Positions 16,671 through 24,661 of a stretch of DNA of 55,824 bases are shown piece after piece. The position numbers and the translations under genes were made by a program. How positions within the stretch are numbered: the first letter of the stretch is position 1; each line of letters opens with the position of its first letter. This DNA comes from Breznakibacter xylanolyticus (GTDB lineage: Bacteria > Bacteroidota > Bacteroidia > Bacteroidales > Marinilabiliaceae). The notes beneath the pieces are model-generated. The model made no database searches, had not been told where the DNA came from, and worked only from the letters and a program-made list of their open reading frames with translations. The DNA is taken from assembly GCF_003254275.1 (NCBI RefSeq), contig NZ_QKZK01000023.1, positions 1 to 55,824 on the forward strand, in the 5' to 3' direction.

Positions 16671-18254
16671 ATGAAAAAACTGCTTATCAGCATGGCCCTG
16701 ATCATTGGCGGGGCATTGAGCGCAACGGCGCAACCACAGGGATGGATCAACGTGACGAAAGAGGGCGCCAAAAATGATGGCAAAACCCTGACCACCGCCG
16801 TCATCCAAAAATGCATTGACCGTGCGGCACAACAGGGCGGCGGCGTCGTTTACATTCCTGCGGGCGACTACCTCACGGGTGCCATCAAACTAAAAAGTAA
16901 CATCACCCTGCACATCGACGGGGGTGCCACGCTCAAGTTTTCCGATAATCCCGACCACTACCTCCCCTTTGTGAAGGTGCGCTGGGAAGGGGTGATGATG
17001 AACAGCTTTTGCCCGCTTATCTATGCCGACAGCGTGGAGAATGTCACCATTGAAGGACGCGGCGTGCTTGACGGGCAGGGCAAGAAATGGTGGAACACCA
17101 CCCTGGCCAACATCGCCGAGATTAAGAAAAACGGCGACCTGACCAACCTGAACCATTACCAAAAGATGTGGATGGAGGCCAACCCCAACATTGAGGTGTC
17201 GGACTACTACAAAAACACCCTTAAGCGACGCTTCTTCCGCCCACCGTTCTTCCAGTTGCACCATTCCAAAAACATCCGCATCGCGGGGGTGAAGTTTACC
17301 AACTCGCCCTTTTGGACCATCAATCCCGAGTTTTGCGATAACCTGACCATCGACGGGGTGACGGTCATCAACCCCGACTCGCCCAACACCGACGGCATCA
17401 ACCCCGAGTCGTGCAGCAACGTGCACATCAGCAACTGCCACATCAGCGTGGGCGACGACTGCATCACCATCAAGAGCGGACGCGATGCCGACGGACGACG
17501 TCTGGCCGACCCATGCGAAAACATCACCATCACCAACTGCACCATGCTGAGCGGCCATGGCGGCGTGGTTATTGGCAGCGAAATGAGCGGCAGCGTGCGC
17601 AAAATCACCATCTCCAACTGCGTGTTCGATGGCACCGACCGGGGCATTCGCCTGAAGGCATCGCGCGAACGGGGCGGCGTGGTGGAAGAGATTCGCGTGG
17701 ACAACATCGTGATGAAAAACATCCAGCGCCAGGCCTTTACCTTCGACCTGTTTTACGACAAGAGTCTGCCCGAGGGGCCGGTGACCGAAAAAACGCCCAG
17801 CTTCCGCAACATACACATCAGCAACGTGACGGCCACCGAGGTGAAACAGGCCGGCATGATTTTGGGAATCCCCGAGATGCCCATCCAAAACCTGACGTTC
17901 CACAACATCAACATCGAAGCAGAGACCGGGTTCGACATCACCACGGCCAAAAACATCGAGTTTCACAACGTGACCATCGACACACAAAAGGGTGCCGCGT
18001 TCAACGTTAAAGCGTCGGCCGATGTGGTGATGAGCAACATTAAAAGCAACCGTCCATTGGCCAACACGCCTGTTGTTCGTTTCGAAGATGTGAAAAACGC
18101 GCTGGTGAGCAACTGCTTCCCGCTGTACGCAACCGATACGTTTGCTGAGGTAAAGGGCGCATCGGAAAAAATCTATTTTAACAACAACGCCTTTCACAAT
18201 GTGACCACCCCGGTGGTGAATCAAAGTGGCGAGGGTGCTGTGATGATGAAATAA
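16671..18254 (+). CDS. GH28 polygalacturonase
   Basis: About 527 residues, secreted. The start at 16671 gives a clean signal peptide (MKKLLISMALIIGGALSATAQ). An upstream in-frame ATG at 16536 lies in the minisatellite and is rejected. The N-terminal GAKNDGKTLTTAVIQKCID and GGGVVYIPAGDYLTGAI are typical of the GH28 right-handed beta-helix. Catalytic motifs are present: NTDG (D241), GDDC (D262, D263), GHG (about 293-295) and RGIRLK (about 322-327). The enzyme hydrolyses alpha-1,4-galacturonosyl bonds of homogalacturonan, or an exo- or rhamnogalacturonan variant. It is followed by the CE8 methylesterase gene on the same strand, a logical pair for esterified pectin. No T9SS tail is present, so it is probably periplasmic. 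Confidence 0.95.
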   Translation: MKKLLISMALIIGGALSATAQPQGWINVTKEGAKNDGKTLTTAVIQKCIDRAAQQGGGVVYIPAGDYLTGAIKLKSNITLHIDGGATLKFSDNPDHYLPFVKVRWEGVMMNSFCPLIYADSVENVTIEGRGVLDGQGKKWWNTTLANIAEIKKNGDLTNLNHYQKMWMEANPNIEVSDYYKNTLKRRFFRPPFFQLHHSKNIRIAGVKFTNSPFWTINPEFCDNLTIDGVTVINPDSPNTDGINPESCSNVHISNCHISVGDDCITIKSGRDADGRRLADPCENITITNCTMLSGHGGVVIGSEMSGSVRKITISNCVFDGTDRGIRLKASRERGGVVEEIRVDNIVMKNIQRQAFTFDLFYDKSLPEGPVTEKTPSFRNIHISNVTATEVKQAGMILGIPEMPIQNLTFHNINIEAETGFDITTAKNIEFHNVTIDTQKGAAFNVKASADVVMSNIKSNRPLANTPVVRFEDVKNALVSNCFPLYATDTFAEVKGASEKIYFNNNAFHNVTTPVVNQSGEGAVMMK

Positions 18255-18265
18255 AACATGCGTGA

Positions 18266-18412
18266 AGTGTTAACCGCAAAGGGCGCGAAGTGAGGAATGC
18301 AGAGGACGCAAAGTCTTCGCTTGGCGGTAAAAAAACACAGCGTAAGAATAAACGCAGAGGCGCAGAGGCGCTGAGTTATTTTGTTGCGCCATGCGTTTAA
18401 ATAACAAACTGG
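18266..18412. repeat. Dispersed repeat family B, composite
   Basis: GTTAACCGCAAAGGGCGCGAAG is shared with about 16067 and ends CTTGGCGGTAA. Then comes ACACAGCGTAAGAATAAACG, shared with 2436, and GCGCTGAGTTATTTTGTTGCG with CCATGCGTTTAAATAACAAA, shared with about 19805. Two repeat modules therefore abut here. Confidence 0.7.
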
Positions 18413-18540
18413 TGTGCACTCGGACATTCGTAAAATCAATGATGCGAACTGAATAATATTCACATCCGGAACGAAAAACACATAACGAAACAAACCATAG
18501 TCTCCCCCTGGGGGATTAGGGGGCTTAAACTTAAAACATC

Positions 18541-19467
18541 ATGAAAATCAAACAAACCATCCTCATCATCGCAGCCCTGCTGCTGAGCTTGCCCGCATGG
18601 GCTTACGACATTGTGGTGGCCAAAGATGGCAGCGGCGACTTTAAAACGGTGCAGGAGGCCATCATGTCGGTGCGCGACTACACGCCGGTGCCCAAAACCA
18701 TCTTCATCAAAAAAGGGGTGTACATCGAAAAGGTGGTGATCCCGGCCAATAAATGCGACATCACGCTCATTGGCGAAAGCAAGGACAGCACCATCATCAC
18801 GCACGACGACCATGCCAACATCAACAAAATGGGCACCTTCAGAACTTACACCCTCAAGGTGGAGGGCAACAACATTGCCATTGAGAACCTGACGGTGGAG
18901 AACAATGCCCCGCAACTGGGGCAGGCCGTGGCGCTGCACGTGGAGGGCAACAAATTTGTGATGCACAACTGTCGTCTGCTAGGCAACCAGGACACGCTGT
19001 TCACGGGCAACGACTTCAGCATGCAGCTGTACGAGCACTGCTACATTGAGGGCACCACCGACTTCATTTTCGGGCCGGCCACTGTGTGGTTTGAGCAATG
19101 CGTGATTCACAGCAAGCGCGACTCGTACATCACGGCCGCCTCCACGCCTGCAGCGAAGAAATTTGGGTACGTGTTCAACCGCTGTCGCCTTACGGCCAAC
19201 GACGATGTGACCAAGGTGTACCTGGGTCGTCCGTGGCGGGCTTATGCGGCCACTGTGTTTATGCAGTGCGAACTGGGCGCCCACATTCTGCCCGAGGGCT
19301 GGGAGAACTGGCGCAACCCCGAGAATGAGAAAACCGCTCGCTATGCCGAATATCGCAACAGTGGCCCGGGTGCCGACCGCAGCAAACGCGTGGCCTGGTG
19401 CCGCGAGCTGACCCGAAAAGAGGCTAAGGCTTATACTCAGGCCAATGTGTTTGAGGGATGGAGGTGA
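18541..19467 (+). CDS. CE8 pectin methylesterase
   Basis: 308 residues with a signal peptide ending PAWA. It removes methyl groups from homogalacturonan so that lyases and GH28 can act. The family signatures are complete: VAKDGSGDFKTVQEAI near the mature start, GQAVALHVEG, QDTLF (catalytic Asp near residue 150), GTTDFIFGPATVWF (second Asp near 173) and YLGRPWRAYA (Arg near residue 229). The C-terminus is the usual EGW motif. It lies 286 bases after GH28 with repeats between, so co-transcription is possible but not certain. A minisatellite begins directly after the stop codon. No sorting tail is present. Confidence 0.97.
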   Translation: MKIKQTILIIAALLLSLPAWAYDIVVAKDGSGDFKTVQEAIMSVRDYTPVPKTIFIKKGVYIEKVVIPANKCDITLIGESKDSTIITHDDHANINKMGTFRTYTLKVEGNNIAIENLTVENNAPQLGQAVALHVEGNKFVMHNCRLLGNQDTLFTGNDFSMQLYEHCYIEGTTDFIFGPATVWFEQCVIHSKRDSYITAASTPAAKKFGYVFNRCRLTANDDVTKVYLGRPWRAYAATVFMQCELGAHILPEGWENWRNPENEKTARYAEYRNSGPGADRSKRVAWCRELTRKEAKAYTQANVFEGWR

Positions 19468-19605
19468 GGAGTGGAAGAGTGGAGAAGTGGAGAAGTGGAG
19501 AAGTGGAAGAGTGGAGAAGTGGAGAAGTGGAAGAGTGGAGAAGTGGAGAAGTGGAAGAGTGGAGAAGTGGAGAAGTGGAGGAGTGGAGGAGTGGAAGAGT
19601 GGAGA
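19468..19605. repeat. 8-bp minisatellite, long array
   Basis: About 17 units of GTGGAGAA and GTGGAAGA, arranged mostly as a 24-bp higher-order repeat (GAA, GAA, AGA types). It starts at the base after the CE8 stop. Because 8 is not a multiple of 3, any frame reads an eight-residue repeat such as EKWRSGRV. No start context or family supports translation. Confidence 0.95.
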
Positions 19606-19688
19606 TAGAAAGAGGACTACACTGGTATAAATACGAAACGGTTCAATGTTACCCCCCTCGGGGGGATGGATATGGGCTAAATTGAAAC

Positions 19689-19722
19689 AAAAGGGTGTCT
19701 CCGGAATTGGGGACACCCTTTT
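19689..19722. terminator. Terminator hairpin after CE8
   Basis: AAAAGGGTGTCTCC / GGGGACACCCTTTT with a short loop. It is symmetrical with A and T tracts, so it may act in both directions between the convergent CE8 and CE12 genes. Confidence 0.75.
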
Positions 19723-19766
19723 GGCATAAACACAAACAAACACAATTTTAAACCAAAAATTTTTCT

Positions 19767-19937
19767 CGAATACAGAGGCAGAATAAACGCAAAGGCGCGA
19801 AGACGCTGAGTTATTTTGTTGCGCCATGCGTTTAAATAACAAAGCAGATAACTCAAAAGAGTGATATAGCAGAGTCAAAATAAACGCAAAGACGCGAAGG
19901 CGCTGAGTGAATTTGTAACGCGTTGCGTTTAAATAAT
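19767..19937. repeat. Dispersed repeat family B, two tandem copies
   Basis: AATAAACGCAAAGGCGCGAAGACGCTGAGTTATTTTGTTGCGCCATGCGTTTAAATAA is followed by a second, diverged copy (AATAAACGCAAAGACGCGAAGGCGCTGAG...GCGTTGCGTTTAAATAAT) ending at the CE12 stop. Each copy starts and ends with complementary AAACGC / GCGTTT, forming a hairpin. Confidence 0.75.
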
Positions 19938-19940
19938 CCT

Positions 19941-20675
19941 TTAAAAACAATCGGCCAGTTCGGGCAATTGCACTTTGATGCTTTCGACGGCCAGGGCGGC
20001 CACGCGCATGGCACCGGCGCGGCTCAGGTGGGTGTTATCCTCCACGCCGTTGGGGTGTCCGGCATAGGCACCGGCAGGGGCATGCAGGTAAAAACGTTTG
20101 GAGGCTTCGATGCCGGCACCTTCGACCATCAGGTGAGTTTGGGCTTCGAGGTCGATGAGGGGCACAGAGGTCTCTTGCGCCACCGTTTTCATGGCGGCGG
20201 GATAGTTGCCGTGGGTATCGTTGAGGCGGCCGTTGGGCAGGAAGTCGCGACGCACGATGGAGGTAAACAGCACGGGGATGGCTCCTTTGGCACGCGCCTC
20301 GCTGATCATGCGCTTAAGGTTGATTTGATAAGAGGTTTCGGCGCGGGCATACACGGCGGGTTTCTCCTTTTTTTCGTCGTTGTGGCCAAACTGGATGAAG
20401 ACATAGTCGCCGGGCTTGATTTTATCGAGCACCGCCTGCCACAGCCCAGTTTCGATGAAGCTTTTGGTGCTGCGACCGTTTTTGGCGTGGTTGTCGACCA
20501 CAATGCGGGAGGTATCGACAAAAGCAGGCAACACCTGCCCCCAGCCGGTTTCGGGAAATACTTTAGTGGCCTTATTGGCCATGGTTGAGTCGCCCACCAT
20601 AAAGATGGTGCGTTTGGGCGTTTGAGCCGCCATGAGTAACCACAACAGCGGCAAAAGGAGAAGATACTTCTTCAT
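19941..20675 (-). CDS. CE12-like rhamnogalacturonan acetylesterase (SGNH hydrolase)
   Basis: 244 residues. The start at 20675 (MKKYLLLLPLLWLL) gives a signal peptide; an ATG 14 codons upstream is unlikely. SGNH motifs are in order: FMVGDSTMANK (Ser30), the glycine/Asn block NHAKNGRSTKSF, FGHNDEKK (G97-D100) and EDNTHLSRAGA with Asp213 and His216. These fit rhamnogalacturonan acetylesterases of CE12, which remove acetyl groups from pectin backbones. It lies convergent to CE8 and divergent from the DUF4957-like gene. The divergent gap 20676-20943 (268 bases) should hold two promoters; no clear element was identified there. Confidence 0.93.
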   Translation of the reverse strand: MKKYLLLLPLLWLLMAAQTPKRTIFMVGDSTMANKATKVFPETGWGQVLPAFVDTSRIVVDNHAKNGRSTKSFIETGLWQAVLDKIKPGDYVFIQFGHNDEKKEKPAVYARAETSYQINLKRMISEARAKGAIPVLFTSIVRRDFLPNGRLNDTHGNYPAAMKTVAQETSVPLIDLEAQTHLMVEGAGIEASKRFYLHAPAGAYAGHPNGVEDNTHLSRAGAMRVAALAVESIKVQLPELADCF

Positions 20676-20943
20676 GATCGCATATGCTTTGATGTTTAGG
20701 AAATCAGTTAACCACACAAAAGTATCAATCGCGCCTCAAACAAGCGGGTAATAACTGGGTGAATAGGTGTGAAAATCATTCAACAGACATGCGGCATCAA
20801 ACCGTTCAAAAAATCAACAAAACAAACTGATTAGAACCGGTGGCGTGTCAAAAAATCCCATGGATGCAACATTATTTACACATCGACGGAGTGCAAAAAC
20901 GCGAAATTGGTTGAAGATTTATTAACAACTAAATTCAGTTTTT

Positions 20944-22149
20944 ATGAAAAGAATCACTACTCTTTTAGCCGGCATCGCCTTTGCGCTATGCACCAATGTT
21001 TTTGCAGCTGAAAAAAACATTGACAACACAACCCTACTAAGTACAGCCATTTCGGAAGCATCAGAAAATGATGTAATCATTTTAGAAGACGGGGATTACA
21101 TTATTGATGCGAATCTCGAAATCACCAAAGGAATCACCATCAAAGCAAAGAATGCAAAAAAAGCAACCCTTATTGGTGTCGGATTTTCATTCAAAACGCC
21201 AAACATTGGCGATGTCATTATTAAAGATTTGGTATTAGAAGGCACAAAAAACATCGATGCGACCTTGACATTATATGTGGCTGACATAAATGGTGCCACC
21301 ACCCTGAGCAATGTGCTTTTTGAGAATTGCGACATAAATAACTACGGAAACTGCATGTTGAGAGCCAACCGAGCTGAAGGCACCTGCACTAGCTTTAAAG
21401 TGAACAACTGCATCATTAAAAAAATGGGATATTCAAACGCATATCCGTTTTTTCAAGCCACCAAAACAAAATTCACCAACAGCCTTGAGTTAACCAACAG
21501 TACCATTGCCGATTTTGCCAATGAGTATGTTCAATTCTACGGAACTGTAGGTGGAAATGACGATGCAATCATATTGTTCAAAAACAACACCTTTTACAAC
21601 ACCGTTACGAATGAAGCACGACGTCCTTTTAGCGGGAAATCGGGAAAGATTTATGTCCAAAACAACATCTTTGCAAAGTCGCCGGTTCACACATCAGGTG
21701 AAATATCATTTGACAAATCAGTCACTACAGCCGAATTGACCAACAATGTGATTTTCGATTATGCCAATGGGGCTTTGCTGGCAGCAGCCTGGATCACCAA
21801 AACCGACAATCAGGAATCGGATCCGGCTTTTAAAAATAGTGCAGAATACAACTTCACCATCCCCGAAGGTTCTTCACTTATCACACTCAACATTGGCGAT
21901 CCTCGTTGGTTAAAAGGGACCTTAAATTCACTTCCCCAACTGCAACAGGACGAGAACATCCAATATAGCAATGCAACCATCACTAGCAAGCATGCTGCCA
22001 CCATTCACATCATGACCCTGACCGGCAAAACCGTGCTGCAACAAAGCGACTGCACATCATTGTCGACAGCCTCATTGGCCAAAGGCATCTACCTGGTGCA
22101 AGTGACGGCCAACGGCAGCACCCACACGCAAAAAATTGTGGTGCGTTAA
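20944..22149 (+). CDS. Secreted DUF4957/DUF5123-like beta-helix protein with type IX sorting tail
   Basis: 401 residues. The signal peptide ends NVFAAE. The body is a ladder of short strand repeats (ATLIGVGFSF, VIIKDLVLEG, LSNVLFENCDINNYG, FKVNNCIIKKMG, LELTNSTIADF, ILFKNNTFYNT, IYVQNNIFAKS), the pattern of a right-handed beta-helix, ending in LNIGDPRWLKG near residue 320. The last 70 residues (SKHAATIHIMTLTGKTVL ... KGIYLVQVTANG ... QKIVVR) form a type IX C-terminal sorting domain, so the protein should be cell-surface or released. It shares its ending and strand pattern with the lipoprotein at 4638-6350. It may bind or cleave pectin. I could not identify catalytic residues. Confidence 0.8.
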   Translation: MKRITTLLAGIAFALCTNVFAAEKNIDNTTLLSTAISEASENDVIILEDGDYIIDANLEITKGITIKAKNAKKATLIGVGFSFKTPNIGDVIIKDLVLEGTKNIDATLTLYVADINGATTLSNVLFENCDINNYGNCMLRANRAEGTCTSFKVNNCIIKKMGYSNAYPFFQATKTKFTNSLELTNSTIADFANEYVQFYGTVGGNDDAIILFKNNTFYNTVTNEARRPFSGKSGKIYVQNNIFAKSPVHTSGEISFDKSVTTAELTNNVIFDYANGALLAAAWITKTDNQESDPAFKNSAEYNFTIPEGSSLITLNIGDPRWLKGTLNSLPQLQQDENIQYSNATITSKHAATIHIMTLTGKTVLQQSDCTSLSTASLAKGIYLVQVTANGSTHTQKIVVR

Positions 22150-22172
22150 TGCATCGTCACCTCATTTCACCC

Positions 22173-22200
22173 AAAGGCTTCGGAACTCACCGAAGCCTTT
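22173..22200 (+). terminator. Perfect hairpin after the beta-helix gene
   Basis: AAAGGCTTCGG / CCGAAGCCTTT, an 11-pair perfect stem with loop AACTCA, 23 bases past the stop. The T tract is only three bases, so it may be a weak terminator or part of the adjoining array region. Confidence 0.7.
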
Positions 22201-22210
22201 GCTGCAAAAT

Positions 22211-22391
22211 GCTGTTGATTGAATCAACGGCATCAAACACGCGTGCAAAAGGCCATCTACCCAATCAACGGCGTTTTGCACGCGTGCAAAGGGCTATTGA
22301 TTGGATCAACGACGTTTTGCACGCGTGCAAAGGGCTGTTGATCGGATCAACGGCATTTTGCACGCTCGCAAAGGCTGTTGATCCAATCAAC
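22211..22391. repeat. 41-bp tandem array with two palindromes per unit
   Basis: Units start at 22211, 22252, 22293, 22334 and 22374 (spacing 41, 41, 41, 40); the last is partial. Each unit has a GTTGAT-NNN-ATCAAC palindrome and, 3 to 4 bases later, TTTGCACGCGTGCAAA, a perfect 16-bp palindrome in units 2 and 3. The array ends 153 bases upstream of the pectate lyase ATG. Confidence 0.95.
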
Positions 22392-22543
22392 GGGCTGATG
22401 CAAACATGGTCAAAACAAACATGGCCATCCATTGTAACAATGCGTCCACCTTTGAAACCACTTTTTACACATCTTAACAAATAAGAGAGGGTAATTTTAC
22501 AGCATCAACACAAACAGGCTCGTGAGCCAAAAAACAAAACACC

Positions 22544-24172
22544 ATGTTAAAAGCGCTACAACTCATTACCATCACCACCGCATTATTACTCACACACCTC
22601 ACACTGGCACAACAGCCGGCCTTTCCCGGCGCCGAAGGTGGCGGGATGTACACCACCGGAGGAAGAGGTGGAAATGTTTACTTCGTGACATCACTCGACG
22701 ACACATCCACCGGCAACCTCACCACCCGCGAAGGCACCCTGCGGTGGTGCCTGGCTCAAACAGGCCCTCGCACCATCATTTTTAAAGTCGCCGGAATCAT
22801 TGCACTCAACTCCGCACTCAAAATACCGGCCAACACCACAATAGCAGGTCAAACAGCACCGGGCGATGGCATTTGCCTAAAAAACTACAGCACCACGCTC
22901 TCTGGCGACAACATCATCATCCGCTACATGCGGTTTAGGATGGGTGACGAAAAAGCCTACGAAGGCGATGCTTTATGGGGACGTAATTTGTCCAACATCA
23001 TCATCGACCATTGCTCATTAAGTTGGAGCACCGATGAATGCGGCTCGTTTTACGACAACACCAACTTTACCCTGCAATGGTGCATCCTGTCCGAAAGTCT
23101 TCGAAATTCAGTTCACGTCAAAGAAGCCCATGGTTACGGGGGCATTTGGGGCGGCAAAACAGCCACGTTTCACCACAACTTATTGGCTCACCACGACAGC
23201 CGAAACCCACGCATGTGCGGATCACGATTCAGCGGACAACCGGAATTGGAACTTGTCGATTTCCGCAACAACGTCATCTACAATTGGGGGGGCAACAGTG
23301 GATACGCCGGTGAAGGCGGATCGTACAACTTTGTAAATAACTATTACAAACCCTCCAGCTACTCGAGCAATCCCACACGCATCTTCCAACCCAATGCCTA
23401 CAATGACGTTTGGGGCACGTTTTATGTCAATGGCAATTACATGCACAGTAGCACAACGGTGACCAATGACAACTGGGTAGGCATACATCCGAACCCAACC
23501 ACAAAATCAAAAGAAGAACTGAAATCGCTGACCGAATTTACCGTTCCCTATGTCACCACTCACACAGCCCAAGAAGCCTACAACCTGGTTCTCAATCATT
23601 GTGGTGCGTCGAAGCGGCGCGATGCCACCGACAAACGGGTCATCAACGAAGTAACCAACGGATTAGCGCCCATGCGCGCCACACTGGGCACCACCCGGGG
23701 CGGTCTTATCGACACACAATCAGATGTGGGCGGATGGGATACCTATTCTTATCAAGCGTCAGATGTGCCAACCGACACCGACAAGGATGGAATGCCCGAT
23801 GAATGGGAACAAGCCAACGGACTCGATGCCAACAATGCTTCGGATCGCAACACAACAGCAGCCTCGGGCTACACTTACTTAGAAGAATATCTCAACGATG
23901 CGGCAAAACCCACATCGTCGGCATCCACCAAAAACCGAACCATGTTGACCCATTACCAAACCAACGATGCCAAAAGCCTGGTTCTGACATCCGAAAACAG
24001 CATTGCAAACGTCACCATCATCAATCTGCAAGGTCGAATGATGTTGCAGCAATCAGCCAACAACAACGAAGTGACTGTTGACATTCAAAAACTCAACCAA
24101 GGCTTGCACCTGGTGCAAATCACTTTCAGCAACGGACAAACAATGACCCAAAAATTCCTCAAAACCCGTTAA
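22544..24172 (+). CDS. PL1-type pectate lyase with calcium-binding repeat and type IX sorting tail
   Basis: 542 residues, secreted (signal peptide ending LTLAQQ). It starts with [19 protein letters not shown], the hallmark of bacterial PL1 pectate lyases, followed by [25 protein letters not shown] and TIAGQTAPG. The beta-helix part has [27 protein letters not shown] and [15 protein letters not shown], where Arg of SRNPRM fits the catalytic region. [13 protein letters not shown] segment near residue 413 is a thrombospondin-3/EF-hand-like calcium site. The last 80 residues carry a type IX sorting domain ([18 protein letters not shown] ... [12 protein letters not shown]). It cleaves de-esterified homogalacturonan by beta-elimination, giving unsaturated ends for GH105. 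A 41-bp palindromic array lies upstream. Confidence 0.94.
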   Translation: MLKALQLITITTALLLTHLTLAQQPAFPGAEGGGMYTTGGRGGNVYFVTSLDDTSTGNLTTREGTLRWCLAQTGPRTIIFKVAGIIALNSALKIPANTTIAGQTAPGDGICLKNYSTTLSGDNIIIRYMRFRMGDEKAYEGDALWGRNLSNIIIDHCSLSWSTDECGSFYDNTNFTLQWCILSESLRNSVHVKEAHGYGGIWGGKTATFHHNLLAHHDSRNPRMCGSRFSGQPELELVDFRNNVIYNWGGNSGYAGEGGSYNFVNNYYKPSSYSSNPTRIFQPNAYNDVWGTFYVNGNYMHSSTTVTNDNWVGIHPNPTTKSKEELKSLTEFTVPYVTTHTAQEAYNLVLNHCGASKRRDATDKRVINEVTNGLAPMRATLGTTRGGLIDTQSDVGGWDTYSYQASDVPTDTDKDGMPDEWEQANGLDANNASDRNTTAASGYTYLEEYLNDAAKPTSSASTKNRTMLTHYQTNDAKSLVLTSENSIANVTIINLQGRMMLQQSANNNEVTVDIQKLNQGLHLVQITFSNGQTMTQKFLKTR

Positions 24173-24188
24173 TCCTCTCCATTGGGAT

Positions 24189-24238
24189 AAAACACGAAGG
24201 TCGCAGAGCTGAATGGCTTTGCGACCTTTGTGTTTTTT
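24189..24238 (+). terminator. Terminator after pectate lyase
   Basis: AAAACACGAAGGTCGCAGAGC pairs with GCTTTGCGACCTTTGTGTTTT around a short loop, a 21-pair stem with two G-U pairs, then TT. It starts 17 bases after the stop. Confidence 0.85.
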
Positions 24239-24289
24239 GTCAGATGCCCCCGACATGGATGAATCGGCACCCAATATAGTTTAGAACAG

Positions 24290-24372
24290 AAGACCTTAAG
24301 ACAAAGAGACAGATGATGAGATGAAGAAAGATTTATAGATCCGGTCTTTTCGTCTCATCTATCTGTCTGCCG
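24290..24372. repeat. Dispersed hairpin repeat family A
   Basis: AGAGACAGATGATGAGATGAAGAAAG on the left and TCGTCTCATCTATCTGTCT on the right are complementary arms of a hairpin. The right arm resembles 2697-2712, 26459-26480 and 55196-55230. Confidence 0.55.
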
Positions 24373-24433
24373 TCGACCAATCGTCATGTCTTACATCTGA
24401 AAAAAACGAAATGCCATGGAATCGATCATTTTA

Positions 24434-24579
24434 TTACATCCAATCGGGCAAAAACGAAAACCCGATGCAGAAGGGATACACTTGCGGGTCGGCCGATTTG
24501 GCGAGTCGCGACTGACTGTCGAAGCGGTCGTTGTGGATCCACGCTCCCCCCAGCCACAGGTGTCGCAAAGTTACAGGTT
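24434..24579 (-). pseudogene. Possible C-terminal remnant of a lost gene
   Basis: One minus-strand frame is open for about 47 codons to a TAA at 24434-24436 and reads HLWLGGAWIHNDRFDSQSR then AKSADPQVYPFCIGFSFLP, a composition like the end of an outer-membrane or secreted protein. There is no start codon and a stop lies directly upstream. I do not recognise the family. It may equally be a chance frame. Confidence 0.25.
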
Positions 24580-24598
24580 AAGGCTAAAAACAGGCCAT

Positions 24599-24628
24599 AA
24601 AAAAAGCGCCCCACCAGGGAGCGCCTTC
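24599..24628 (-). terminator. Terminator after GH43
   Basis: On the minus strand GCGCTCC pairs with GGGGCGC around a short loop and is followed by seven T. It lies about 35 bases past the GH43 stop. Confidence 0.8.
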
Positions 24629-24661
24629 CTATTCACAAACTTACAAACCTAAAAATTTGAA

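Noticed and set aside
16890-18224. 444-codon minus-strand frame opposite GH28
   Set aside because: Shadow of the GH28 gene caused by its high GC at third positions; low-complexity H/V/D-rich product with no family signature.
19468-19605. CRISPR array or repeat-protein gene
   Set aside because: Simple 8-bp period without spacers; the frames lack a plausible start or family.
19445-19685. Small proteins rich in EKWRSG
   Set aside because: Direct translation of the minisatellite.
22211-22391. CRISPR array
   Set aside because: The units repeat along their whole length with no unique spacers and no cas genes nearby.
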